Shown: positions 1 through 8,970, counted from the stretch's first letter. The stretch is DNA of 26,294 nucleotides from Silene noctiflora (GCA_009801015.1 VHZZ01000004.1:90325-116618), one strand, 5' to 3'. A program made the numbers and translations. The notes: a model not told the origin generated them from the sequence alone.

Positions 1-719
1 TATAATGTGACGATCTTGTGATGCTTATTGTGATATGATTTTATGATTGTGACGATGTTGTGATGGCGATGTTGGTGGTTGATGTTGGTGTTGGGCGTGG
101 TTGAGATTGTGATTGTATTGTGATTGTGAGCCATTGTGAGAGGTGGTCTCACCCCCATTGTTCACCTCATGCGTTCTCTCAGGGCAGGAGGGATGTGCAC
201 ATTAAGGGACTTGAATATTGTGGGTGGTTAGGTGGTGTGGCTGCGGTCCTCCACTGGCAGGGCTACACACTTCGGTGTGTAGTCGGTTATTTGATATGTG
301 ATGTGATGATGGTGGTGGTGATCGTTTGATTTGTTTACATGGTTTACATTTATATAGTTGTTCAGTTGACTGACCCCTTTACTGTTTTCAAAACTGTGGT
401 GATCCATTCGAGTATGGTGAGCAGTTGACTTAGCAGGTATTGACGATGATGGCTGTTGACTATGCGGCGGGGTTAGCAGGGTGAAGTCATCACGAATTTT
501 GTTTGTAGCTTCGGCAGACTTTGTTTAGTTTATCATACTTTTGGTTTGTTTTTTTTGTACTCCGTTTTATGGAGGATCTTGTAATCACTTTAAACTATAT
601 TTATTTAATATTTCATTATGGTTTCTATAATGTTCACTGCCTCGGGAAACCGAGATTGTAACATCCTTATACTCGGAGGTAGTCCTTGGTAAAGTGCCTC
701 GGAGTATGGGGGTGTTACA
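1..719 (+). mobile_element. 3' part of an LTR (gypsy-like family), left end outside the window
   Basis: The segment ends in GGGTGTTACA at 710-719. This is the same terminus, in the same orientation, as the complete solo LTR at 4939-6271. The two share further landmarks in the same order: a GATGTGCACATTAA block, a GGCTGCGGTC block, an 8-bp stem-loop, a CTTGTAATCACTT block and a CCTCGG motif near the end. Overall they are clearly diverged, so they belong to related subfamilies. No tRNA primer-binding site follows position 719, so this is a 3' LTR or a solo LTR rather than a 5' LTR. It has no coding capacity. The left border and any target duplication cannot be seen here. Confidence 0.75.
263..282 (+). 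other. Perfect 8-bp stem-loop with TTCG loop inside the LTR
   Basis: CTACACAC is followed by TTCG and then by its exact reverse complement GTGTGTAG. In RNA this would be a UUCG-type tetraloop hairpin. The other LTR in this window keeps the identical stem at 5825-5844 with loop TTTG. Its role is unknown. An RNA-level function in LTR transcripts is inference. Confidence 0.7.
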
Positions 720-739
720 GGTTTCCCAGAACCATAGTC

Positions 740-1290
740 CACAACTAAACTCGATCACAAGCCGACAAATGATTACCTTCTCGGTAAGTCCCGTTCCCTT
801 ATCCTATACGAAGCCTCACTCTTTCACTAAACTGAGTGTTGCCTGAGGTGATAGCACAACTCAAGTACGCCTTGGCTCTTATCACTTCTGCTTCAACCTG
901 TCATTTGGAATCCTCCGTGTCTCACTACGCTCACCAGGTGTAACTACGATTAATTCTTAGTTGGATGGTCTTGCCACATTATATGCAATGCATAAAGAAG
1001 TGTAAAATAACATATGCTGTCTTCGAGGGATTCTTCTTTATCCACCTCGAAACAAAATACTGGCGTAGAAGCCATAAAGATCCCAAAACATCAGAAAGGA
1101 CTCTTAACAGATTTAACACCATTTATCGACCAATTATGCATGGGGTGGACTCTGAACATTCAACTATCAACAGTGTCTAGCCACCTTCAGCGATATTTTA
1201 CATAATATAGTTGGCCTAGCTCAGAAAATTTTACAACTTCAGGACTCCATAATAAAAGGGAATAATTGATGGTAGAGCTAAAAGGACCAT
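740..1290. repeat. Direct duplication of about 0.55-0.65 kb, unit 1 (partner at 1820-2480)
   Basis: This segment and 1820-2480 share many collinear blocks in the same orientation. Examples are the GATTACCTTCTC block, the AAGGGATTCTTCTTTATCC-type block (1025-1043 and 2213-2231), the GGACTCTGAACATTCAAC block and the GGGAATAATTGATGG block (1258 and 2452). Many small indels separate the copies, so the duplication is old. The spacing is about 1.1-1.2 kb. Both copies carry the GAUT-like exon remnant. Confidence 0.75.
777..980 (-). pseudogene. Degraded GAUT-type (galacturonosyltransferase) exon, copy 1
   Basis: Read on the minus strand, broken frames give a GERSETRR-like stretch, then NDRLKQK, two stops, and after a frame change residues like IRAKAYLS. 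They align in order with the better preserved copy at 1867-2147. The pattern matches the stem region upstream of the GT8 domain in plant GAUT proteins, which are Golgi enzymes that build pectin homogalacturonan. A donor-like border (AAG/GTAATC on the minus strand) is kept at 771-777. Multiple stops and indels exclude a working exon. The acceptor side seen in copy 2 is missing. The family call rests on copy 2 and this copy is more decayed. Confidence 0.5.
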
Positions 1291-1339
1291 ATTAAACGGC
1301 GTTTCACACTTTCCAATAGAAAGTCAAGAAAAAAATAGC

Positions 1340-1600
1340 ACAATGAAAGGGAGACAATTACTGGATCCTGTGACACTATGGAACTCACGGGCACTGCAAC
1401 AGCTAAGACATTCTCAGAGATGACAACATGGCGAAATAAATTTTGGTTAGAATTATTGTGTTGGTCTCACAGAAAAGCAATGAAGACCTTTGGGAATGGG
1501 TCTTCCGGCAAGGTCACTAAGACATACTTCCTGTCTCCTTTGAACACTTGTTCTTCATATAGTCATATATCGTAGCTCAATTACCATGTTAGAGCAATTT
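1340..1600 (-). pseudogene. Possible GAUT GT8-domain exon remnant
   Basis: On the minus strand an interrupted frame reads about NLFRHVVISENVLAVAVPVS. This resembles the HYALFSDNVLAxxVVVNS block that opens the GT8 catalytic domain in GAUT proteins. A TGA lies upstream in the same frame (around 1470). The segment lies between the two stem-region copies at 777-980 and 1867-2147, as expected for an array of repeated GAUT fragments. The similarity is short and was judged by eye, so chance resemblance is possible. The donor-side half of the domain and the catalytic DxD region are not visible. Confidence 0.3.
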
Positions 1601-1819
1601 GGGTATACTAAAATGCAATGGGGAATCCATCATTTTCATCTTCTGAAGAACACTGCATATGGAAAGATATTATACTAAAATGCAACTCAAAAGGCCATGT
1701 CGTGTCCAACTCAAGGCACTAATACAACACCGCTACTTAGCATAAACATTACATACACTTCACTCAAATAAAACAAAAAAAAGGCAGTTTAAATTAGTAA
1801 ATAATGGAGATTGAAGGTG

Positions 1820-2480
1820 GGTAAGTCTACAACAAAAATAAATCATAAGCCTGACAATATGATTACCTTCTCAGCAAGTCAAAATCTCTAATTCTCTTGC
1901 AGCTTCAACAAATGTCTGCTACCACTCTCTTATACGGAGCCTCGCTCTTTCACTAAATGCCTGACGCCTAAGGTAATAGCAACGCTTAAGTACCCCTTGG
2001 CTCTTATCACCTGATCTTTGATTTGCTTCACCCTGCCATTTGTAATCTGCCATATCTCACCACGCTCACCACGTGACTCTCCCCCACGTTTAGCTATGAT
2101 TAAATGCAAAGGTCTAAAATCCTTAGTTGAATGGTCCTGCACTACTCCTGCCGTATGTAATACATAAATAAGTGCTGAAAAATTGAAGATATAGAAAACA
2201 TATGCTGTCGCCAAGGGATTCTTCTTTATCCACGTCAAAACAAATTACTGGCGTAAATGCCATAAAAGACCCCAAAACATCAAAAGGACTCTGAGCAGAC
2301 TTAACGCCATTGACCAATTATGCACATAATGGACTCTGAACATTCAACAGAAAACAGTGCCTAGCCACCTTCCAGGCTTCTACGATATTTTACATAATAT
2401 AACTGGCCTAGCTCAGAAAAAAGTTATAGCTTCAAGACTCCGTGATAATAGGGAATAATTGATGGCAGAGCTAAAATGAC
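1820..2480. repeat. Direct duplication, unit 2 (partner at 740-1290)
   Basis: This is the partner of the unit at 740-1290, with the same block order and orientation. It holds the better preserved GAUT-like exon and keeps a plausible splice acceptor that unit 1 has lost. On the minus strand further upstream, 2500-2680 is open for 87 codons with no stop. I do not recognise that stretch, and it may be another decayed exon of the same array. Confidence 0.7.
1867..2147 (-). pseudogene. GAUT-type galacturonosyltransferase exon, copy 2, frameshifted
   Basis: On the minus strand an open stretch runs from an acceptor-like site (GGCAG before 2147) through DHSTKDFRPLHLIIAKRGGE to NGRVKQIKDQVIRAKGYLS and HLVKE. 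This matches the conserved stem-region pattern of plant GAUT proteins (VKQIKDQ-IRAKxYLS, then HLVKELRLRIRE), which sit in the Golgi and make pectin. One base is missing after HLVKE. The next frame resumes as RLRIREW, then meets TAG, continues as QTFVEAARELEILTC and stops again before a donor-like GAAG/GTAATC at 1861-1867. The frameshift and stops show it is dead. No GT8 domain follows in order. An alternative is a sequencing error at the frameshift, but the extra stops argue against it. Confidence 0.6.
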
Positions 2481-2699
2481 CACATAGACACACTATTTTT
2501 GGTTCCACACTGACTATCAATGCTATGTGTTTATGGATTATATCAACGGCTCTAGAAGTTATCATGTGCCCCAAAACTGACGATGATAGCGAGAAAACAA
2601 CTTTCCTCTTAAGATGTTCAGGTTGGCCATCATCTAGTACTACAACACTACTCAAATAAACAATCCATAGAAACACGATATATTGTTTTCTTCAACGTG

Positions 2700-3176
2700 A
2701 AATATGACTGTTGGTATCTTATCCACAAAGTTTTAATTTGTTTGCCAATACTTAAAAGAATAAAAAAAGCTTAATTGACACACAGTAACTGATCCTTACA
2801 ACTTTAGAGGTTTGTCAAATGAACAAGCACATACAAAGTTCTTCAAGTCAACGACATATGTCCAAGTTGAATACGGACTATTAATGACGCTAGAGATTGT
2901 CATGATCAGCGTGATGATTAGTTGCATCGATCACTTTGTTGGTAACTCTAATTCACTCAATGACTGTCAAAGGTATGCAGGCAGTAATTGACATTTTGAC
3001 GGAGTATAGATATTTTCCTATACTTACTGATTCATGGGTACTCCTACTTGCAGGCAATATTTCTTAATTTCTAGCTGAATATCTTTAATACATTTGTTAT
3101 ATCATTTATAAAATTAAGCATACAACAAAGATCGGTTCAGCCTAAATTTGGGGTTACTAAGAGAAGAAAACTAACC
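2700..3176. other. AT-rich intergenic DNA, nothing recognised
   Basis: No long open frame, terminal repeats or RNA gene pattern was seen. If the GAUT remnants on the minus strand were once one gene, this would have been intron or leader DNA. Confidence 0.5.
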
Positions 3177-3184
3177 ACCACAAG

Positions 3185-3474
3185 CAGTGGCGTTTTTGGC
3201 GGGGGTGCAGGGGTTCATCTGCACACCCTTTCCCGAAAAATAATTACAGTATTCCTTAGCAAAGTAGCACATAAGTTAAGTGGGTCTAGTGGTTATTAAG
3301 ACTATTTCTTACTTAGAGGTCATGAATTCTATCCTTGTATTGAACAATTTTTATATAATGTTATATATCATACATTTTGTCCAACTAAACAATATTATTT
3401 TTCATATAACTCGATATTTTCATTGTTAAAAATTTTTACGCACCCCCTTCCATCAAATCCTAAAACCGCCTCTG
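3185..3474. mobile_element. 290-bp non-autonomous hAT-type MITE with 8-bp target duplication
   Basis: The element begins CAGTGGCG and ends CGCCTCTG, whose reverse complement is CAGAGGCG, so the termini are 7/8 matched inverted repeats. Further in, GGGGGTGC (left) pairs with GCACCCCC (right). It is flanked by a perfect 8-bp direct repeat, ACCACAAG, at 3177-3184 and 3475-3482. Eight-bp duplications and CAG/CTG-like ends are hallmarks of the hAT superfamily. There is no coding capacity, so it must have been moved by a transposase supplied elsewhere. Confidence 0.88.
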
Positions 3475-3849
3475 ACCACAAGATAGGAAAGAGAACAAGT
3501 TTATAAACAAAACAAAATAAAACGTTTACCACCGTCTTAAAAAAGAATTTGTACAGCGAGCTTATTTAAAAACGACAATTCCACAATATGATCAGTAATT
3601 TACTCCAGTAAACACAATTTCTACCAACAATTAAGCTACTTCAGTAATTTAAACTTACTTCCATGATAATCACAGTATCATAATAAAATTTCTAACAATC
3701 AAAAAATCAAACTCAATCTGTACTATCTACTTGAACAATATCAACATGTTTAATAAAGGAGAATCATGCAGAGTTAATCAATGAATTACACTTATAACAA
3801 CAAAAATTAAGTTAATGAATAATTTTGTGATTATACCTTCGTAATATTA

Positions 3850-3995
3850 ATCACTGTTACTGGAATAATGTGAGGCACTAAGAATCATATCGGAATTTTG
3901 TTGAATTATGATGTTCTTGGAAGATTTGGGAATCCGATTGGATTATAGTTTCGCGGGAACTAGGGTTCGAAAAGGGGGAAATTTACCGTTTACAG
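3850..3995 (-). other. Possible 5' leader exon of the former minus-strand GAUT gene
   Basis: On the minus strand this stretch looks like a plant 5' leader. It has a pyrimidine-rich TTTCCCCC segment, the common leader motif AACCCTAG near 3965, several CAACA/TTCC tracts and a donor-like GAAG/GTATAA ending near 3838. It lies upstream, on the same strand, of the GAUT remnants at 1867-2680. No start codon opens a long frame. The call is an inference from base composition and position. Confidence 0.25.
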
Positions 3996-4009
3996 TTTAG
4001 TTTGTTGTT

Positions 4010-4670
4010 AGGTGGCAATTGGGTTTTTCAGGCCGGATTCGGGTTGCGTTCGGGTTGCTTAAAGGTCAGGTTGGTTAGGTCAATTCTTAGTTCAAGTCGA
4101 GTACGAGTCATTGTCGGGCGACTCATTTAAATAGATTTGTCAAGACTAGTAGGGTTTGGGTCGTGTGTTGGTTAGGTCGGGTCATTATCAGACTCATTTA
4201 TGGGTCAGGTCATTATCGGGTTAGGTATTTATGATAATTTTCGGAGTTGGGTCGATTTTGTTTGGTTTGGCTCATTAATTTTGTATTATGTCGCTTTTTC
4301 CAAATTATTTTACTAGTTTGAGTTGAGTTATTATAGTCGTTGTTTGGTGAAATTATAAGGTTAGTAAACATTAAATACTTTGTAAGAGTCGTTCATAAAT
4401 CATAATGTCGGTTTAATTTGGTCGTTATCACCTTGACTTTTTGTTTATGTCGGGGTTACTTTTGAGTAACCGTTGGGTTATATTTCGAATCGGGTCAATC
4501 TCGGGTTATCTTTCGGGTTGGGTCGAGTCGGGTTACATGTCATCACGAGTCGGACGGGGTTCGGTTTCGGGCGGCCTTAATCGGGTCATCATCGGTTTGG
4601 TTTGCACCATTTTTAGGTCGAGTTTGTTCGGGTTCGGGGTCGGGTCAGACTTGTCAGCTTCTAGTTGTTA
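4010..4670. repeat. Degenerate GGGTC/GGGTTCGG-rich array
   Basis: The plus strand is unusually rich in G and T, with dozens of imperfect copies of words such as GGGTC, GGTCGGGT and TCGGGTT at irregular spacing. Related words recur at 19080-19600 and inside the dioxygenase intron (about 21975-22085). An open frame through 4441-4809 is a composition effect. The origin is unclear: either a minisatellite or decayed transposon sequence. Confidence 0.6.
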
Positions 4671-4744
4671 CACAAACACATTTGTAGAATCTAAAAAATT
4701 TAGTTTGAGTTACACAAAGATAATCGAAAAAAATAACGTAAGAC

Positions 4745-4766
4745 AAAAAAAAAAAAAAAAAAAAAA
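4745..4766. repeat. Poly(A) tract of 22 A
   Basis: An uninterrupted run of A follows the GGGTC-rich array. It could be the tail of a retroposed sequence or a simple slippage tract. I saw no target duplication to decide. Confidence 0.9.
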
Positions 4767-5057
4767 CGGACCAACTCAAATTTGGTTGCGACATATCAAC
4801 AAGTCTTAGGGTTGTAAATGATTTGAGACGGCTCATAGAGCCTTTTGAATCATCTCGGTCAAAACTCGGCTCGACATAGCCCATAACTGATTCCGAACGG
4901 ATTTTGAGCCGAGCATAACCAAATACGAGCCGACTCCGTGTAATACCCGCCCTTTTAGGACCTTTAACTATCGTTGACTGACCTTAGTACTTGCCGAGTC
5001 TCGTTTAGTTCCTCGTAGATGGTGTGGTGGTTGAGTAACTCGATCTAGCAGTGGTCA

Positions 5058-5127
5058 CTCGATCGAGTAACCTCGTTACTCGATCGAGTAGGGTGAACTC
5101 GATCGAGTAGCTGGGTACTCGATCGAG
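5058..5127. repeat. Four phased CTCGATCGAG palindromes inside the solo LTR
   Basis: The perfect 10-bp palindrome CTCGATCGAG occurs at 5058-5067, 5079-5088, 5098-5107 and 5118-5127. Start-to-start spacings are 21, 19 and 20 bp. Three copies extend to ACTCGATCGAGTA. A degenerate fifth copy (CTCGATCTAG) lies just before, near 5039. The position in the 5' (U3-like) part of the LTR and the spacing near two helical turns suggest arrayed protein-binding sites. That role is inference. Confidence 0.85.
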
Positions 5128-5824
5128 TAAGTTGCGTTTAGCGATAAAAGATATATCGCGAAATCAGAAAGCCGAATCATTTTCATTTCATTTCTTTTCC
5201 TAAACCTAGAAGTGTCGTCTCGCCAGTTCTCCCTTGTTCTCACCCTTTCGAGGATACGGGGAGATGTGTCGCCGTGGGAGACGGGAGCAGGAGTCGGGAA
5301 GCGATCTTGTCACCAGAATGCTAGCCGTAGGTACGTTATATGGTCGTTGTCATCTTTGTCGCTGATTGTTTAGTGCTTTGCGTAGTAATAGTGTTAGATG
5401 TCGTTATGTGTCATAAGATGTCGATGATGGCTTGTGCGATGAGGCTGCGTGGGGAGTCGATGCGGTTTGCTAGAGGTAGGTTCTCCCTACTCAGTACTAT
5501 ACGTTGATTAGTTGTGTTGATGCTCACGGTGATGTGATGTTTGGCTACTATTCTTATTGTATGGCATTGGGGATATTGTTGTTTGTGTGTTATATATGTT
5601 ATGTGCTAGATGATGTGGTGATAAGGTGGAGGTGGAGATTGGAGTGTGTTGCGAGACGCGTTCTCGGCTGAGTGGAGTCACTTGCGGGAGTGACTTCACG
5701 CCCTTGATTCGCCCTACGTGGAACCCGCCACAGGAGGAGATGTGCACATTAATGAATATGAGTTATCGCTCGGTATGATGAGCGGGGCTTAGGTGGGAAC
5801 GGCTGCGGTCCCCCACTAGCAAGG

Positions 5825-5844
5825 CTACACACTTTGGTGTGTAG
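5825..5844 (+). other. Perfect 8-bp stem-loop (TTTG loop) in the solo LTR
   Basis: CTACACAC, TTTG, GTGTGTAG: the same stem as at 263-282, with one loop base changed. It is preceded in both LTRs by the shared word GGCTGCGGTC. Confidence 0.7.
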
Positions 5845-6536
5845 TCAGGGATGTGATGAGGAGTCGTGTGATGTGGTGTGGAAGGGAGATGGAGGACTGT
5901 GATTCCTTGTGTACTTAATATTATGATTGTTGTATGATGGTATGGTACTGACCGTGTGTGGTGTCTCTCTGTTGTGCTTGTGTTGTGCCTGCCGTGATCC
6001 GTATGGTGAGCAGTCAGTCTTGACAGGTTGTCCTTAGAGTCTTGCTGGATGTCGGAGGGACGAGTTGTCACGAGTCACGACGACTGAGACATGTAGATTA
6101 TAGTTAAATGAGTTGTACTGCTTCTTTCGTTTATCTTGTAATCACTTGTAAACTACTTTAATTGTTCTATTATCGACATTTGATTATTACTTGCCTCGGA
6201 AATCGATATGGTAACGTCCTTATCTATTGGGAAGGTCTTGTTAAGACTCCCTTGTAGATGAGGGTGTTACACTCCGAGCTTAATATAGCTCGGATCAGAA
6301 GCTCGTTTAGGCTTGTTTATCCTTTTCATTACCCTATATTAGTATTTTCCAATAATTTATGTTCTCATTGAAATGTTATTTTAGCATCTATGATTATCTT
6401 GAGCTCGAATCTATTCTGAGCTTTAAATTTTTAAGTACGGAAAGTTTCAAGCCGATTCTGACTCAAGCATAAACTTCTTAGACGATTCTGAGCCCACACT
6501 AGTCCGAGCTCATATCGTCTCGCTTACACTACCCCT

Positions 6537-8190
6537 GTTAATAACAGTATAGATCGGGTTTGGTTCATGTCATATCATAATCGAGTTGGTTGTCATGTCA
6601 TCCTCGGGCGACAAGTTGGCATTGGTTCGATAGAGTTTATATAGGGTCAAATTATCCAACATACATTTTACCTTGTGTTTTCAAATTTATAGTATGTGAC
6701 CAGTAATCTCGTAGAGTCGTAGTAATGCAATTCTTAAATGGATTTACTTTAATTAAAACAATTAAGAATTTTATATTAGAAAGCTAATTGTTGTTGAGTT
6801 GTCTATAAGGCTAAGTCACCGTCGAATAGTGAAAACGAGTTGGTGCGGTTAGGATTATGATCAGACTGCGACAAAATAAAGATGTTTTCAACAATCAGTT
6901 GAACCTCATTTGTTCTTTTCAAAGCAGCTTGTAAACCAGAGAGTCCCTATCCTCGGCACATCTAAGATTTACTCTCTTCAATGGACCGTCAACTAGATTG
7001 TGTTTTTTTGGGGAACACAACCATGATTATGTCCAGGCTTTTTCCTTATTGGCTTTCATATCGATACATTAAATGTATTCTCTAATTGTTTTGCCCTCAT
7101 TTTGAAGAAAGATATATAGAACTTTGTAGTGATTCAAGGTTGTCTCTTACTGGAAATTCACCTTTAAATTCGTCGAGTTAGTCATGATGCTTTTGGTATG
7201 TGCTTGGCTAGCCCATATAACGTCCAAAAGATTTGACATCGAGGTGCATGAATTTGCTCATACATGAACATATGGCTCTCAAGAGTGGCCAAACAGTTAT
7301 TTTGATCGGTTATCCCATTCAAATGAATGGTGTGCAAGTAGCTTTTGACATTTTTCTCCAAAGATAAATTCGATAACTTGGTTAGGTTGACTTGATTTAG
7401 ATCATTTATCGGTGACAAGTAGTTAAGGGTGGTTAGGTTGACTTGATCTATTCACGTGACTTATAATAAACACATGTAATTTTCCTATAAAGTTATGACA
7501 TCCTCGTTTGATGTTCTTAAGTTCAATTCAAATGCGTTGCATATGACTATAGTCTGAATAAACGTTAATTTACACAAATCACTTACGAAGTATATTATTT
7601 CGACTAAATTATAACACTAATGCAAGTGGTGCATGCATCTATGTAAGTAGACATCTAAGCTTTTTATCGCAACCTTAAGCAAACAAGAAAATTATTAAAG
7701 TTCGTAAGTTGTTTTGCAAGTATTAATCTTGAATATTTTAACATTTTAACAATTTATGTAAATCCACAACTTACGTATTAAATTAAATAGTCAATGATAT
7801 CAGCAACAAATATATGATAAGAACATTTTGTTGAAAAGTACATGTACCAAATGGTGCGAGGCAATCTTACAACATTTGATATGTTCAAGCATATTCAAGA
7901 GCTTTATTATGAAGAAATGATCAATATCTATTTGGTGAACATTAATAAATATGGTACGCCAAAATTGACAAATTCAAATTGTGTTACGGCGTTATAAGTA
8001 CGAGGAATTATAGGCAAACATAACACGCTTTACTACTATGTAGATAATACATGGCTACATTTATCTCCTGAATGCCTTAAATGGAATATACCACTTTTAC
8101 CATTGAATATGAATGATGACAAAAATAAACTGCTATTCTCATAAATCAACCGTTTAAGGTAATTAAGATTGAGATCACTAAGTTTGTTAC
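6537..8190. other. Gene-poor DNA, possibly with decayed coding fragments
   Basis: No intact gene was recognised. On the minus strand, frames stay open at about 7182-7418 and around 6820-6960, but I recognise neither product and both soon meet stops. A 17-bp direct repeat beginning GGTTAGGTTG lies at 7380-7396 and 7431-7447, a 51-bp spacing. The remainder is AT-rich. Confidence 0.4.
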
Positions 8191-8191
8191 T

Positions 8192-8617
8192 TTGTCGTTT
8201 TTTATGCGAACAATTGTTAATAGGATGTTAGATGCAAAACAAGGAAAACAACCCACTACCAAGCACACTTATATCACATGTTCATCTTCGCTTGCATTTA
8301 AGCCACAATCCCGACACTCAATTCTCACCCGAATTTCACGATTCCTGATCCATCACACTCCTAAATACCTCTACAACCACATCCAATCCCAAACCCCCAC
8401 CAAAAACCACCCTTCACTTCCACACCTCCCTCAAATCATCACAAACTCACTCAAAACCAAGAATACGACCACTGTCACTTCCGACCTCAATATCTCCCGC
8501 CTCACTCCACCTCACCTCGCAACCAGCCCATCCTCAGAAACCTCACATAATCCCGAACCCAAAACACGAAACCACACAAAAAAATCCGAACCCAAACTCA
8601 AATTATCCCAACATTAA
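8192..8617 (+). other. C/A-rich open frame, 141 codons, unlikely to be a gene
   Basis: The frame is open for 141 codons, but the predicted product is low-complexity (Pro, Thr, Ser, His, Asn and Lys rich) with no recognisable domain, signal peptide or membrane segment. The plus strand from about 8290 to 8700 is strongly depleted in G, which lowers stop frequency and opens several frames at once. It ends about 350 bp upstream of the histone H1 start and may belong to its distal promoter. I see no support for translation. Confidence 0.2.
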
Positions 8618-8722
8618 TCTACCCAAGAAACACATATGAAACAACCTTCCAAAAAATCTCCTTACAACACTTCCTTATACCACTCCCCCTTAATCCTTCC
8701 CATACACCTCATCTTACATCCT

Positions 8723-8862
8723 CAGCCGTTGATAACTTTTTAATCTAACGGTCAAGATCATGTCATTTTTAAATCCAGTCCACGATCCGTGTACTCATAA
8801 TTTCAACCAATCACAGCGCTCCATTTTCATTCCTCTTACGTACATTTCTTACACTATATAAA
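8723..8862 (+). promoter_or_regulatory. Histone H1 promoter: CCGTTGAT/ATCTAACGG pair, octamer-like site, CCAAT, TATA
   Basis: TATATAAA at 8855-8862 is about 110 bp before the ATG and would place transcription start near 8890. CCAAT is at 8807-8811. GATCCGTG near 8784 differs by one base from GATCCGCG, the reverse of the plant histone octamer CGCGGATC. Upstream, CCGTTGAT (from about 8727) and ATCTAACGG (ending about 8752) form an imperfect inverted pair that resembles AACGG-type histone promoter motifs. The motif roles come from known plant histone promoters. Activity here is inferred. Confidence 0.55.
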
Positions 8863-8970
8863 CCTTCTGTAGTAGAACATTTCTTCCACACCAAAAATTC
8901 TCTCAAGAAAATCCCCAAATCAATCGTGTTTTCCGACAGCTTTTGTTAACCTAACCCTAGTTTTTCGGAA

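Larger units (their letters stand above)
4939..6271 (+). mobile_element. Complete solo LTR (1,333 bp, gypsy-like) with 5-bp target duplication
   Basis: It starts TGTAATACCC and ends GGGTGTTACA. The reverse complement of the end is TGTAACACCC, so the termini are 9/10 inverted repeats with canonical TG...CA. A perfect 5-bp direct repeat, CTCCG, flanks it at 4934-4938 and 6272-6276, as retroviral-type integrase leaves. No internal gag-pol region or second LTR is present, so it is a solo LTR left by LTR-LTR recombination. Internally it has a phased palindrome cluster (5058-5127) and the stem-loop at 5825-5844. The 3' half resembles the LTR piece at 1-719 in order and orientation. Superfamily is inferred from length and ends, since no protein remains. 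Confidence 0.93.
4806..6536. mobile_element. Old hAT-like element (GAGCC/GGCTC-rich), split by the solo LTR
   Basis: The left side begins near TTAGGGTTGTAAATGA and is full of GAGCCGAGC/CTCGGCTCG words. The right side, after the solo LTR, continues with GAGCTTAATATAGCTCGG and ends near CGCTTACACTACCCCTG. The reverse complement of that end (CAGGGGTAGTGTAAGCGA) resembles the left terminus, so the two ends look like decayed inverted repeats. The CTCCG repeated on both sides of the LTR is its target duplication, so the LTR landed inside this older sequence. No clear target duplication of the outer element was found, so its exact borders are uncertain. Confidence 0.45.

Noticed and set aside
3290..3345. 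tRNA-like A-box/B-box pattern (SINE) inside the hAT element
   Set aside because: TAGTGGTTA and GGTCATGAATTC only loosely resemble pol III boxes. Termini and the 8-bp duplication fit hAT instead.
4441..4809. 122-codon plus-strand frame
   Set aside because: It lies in the GGGTC-rich array and runs through a poly(A) tract as polylysine.
5763..6071. 102-codon His/Thr-rich minus-strand frame in the solo LTR
   Set aside because: It is LTR sequence. The residues reflect a GT-rich strand and no known protein pattern is present.
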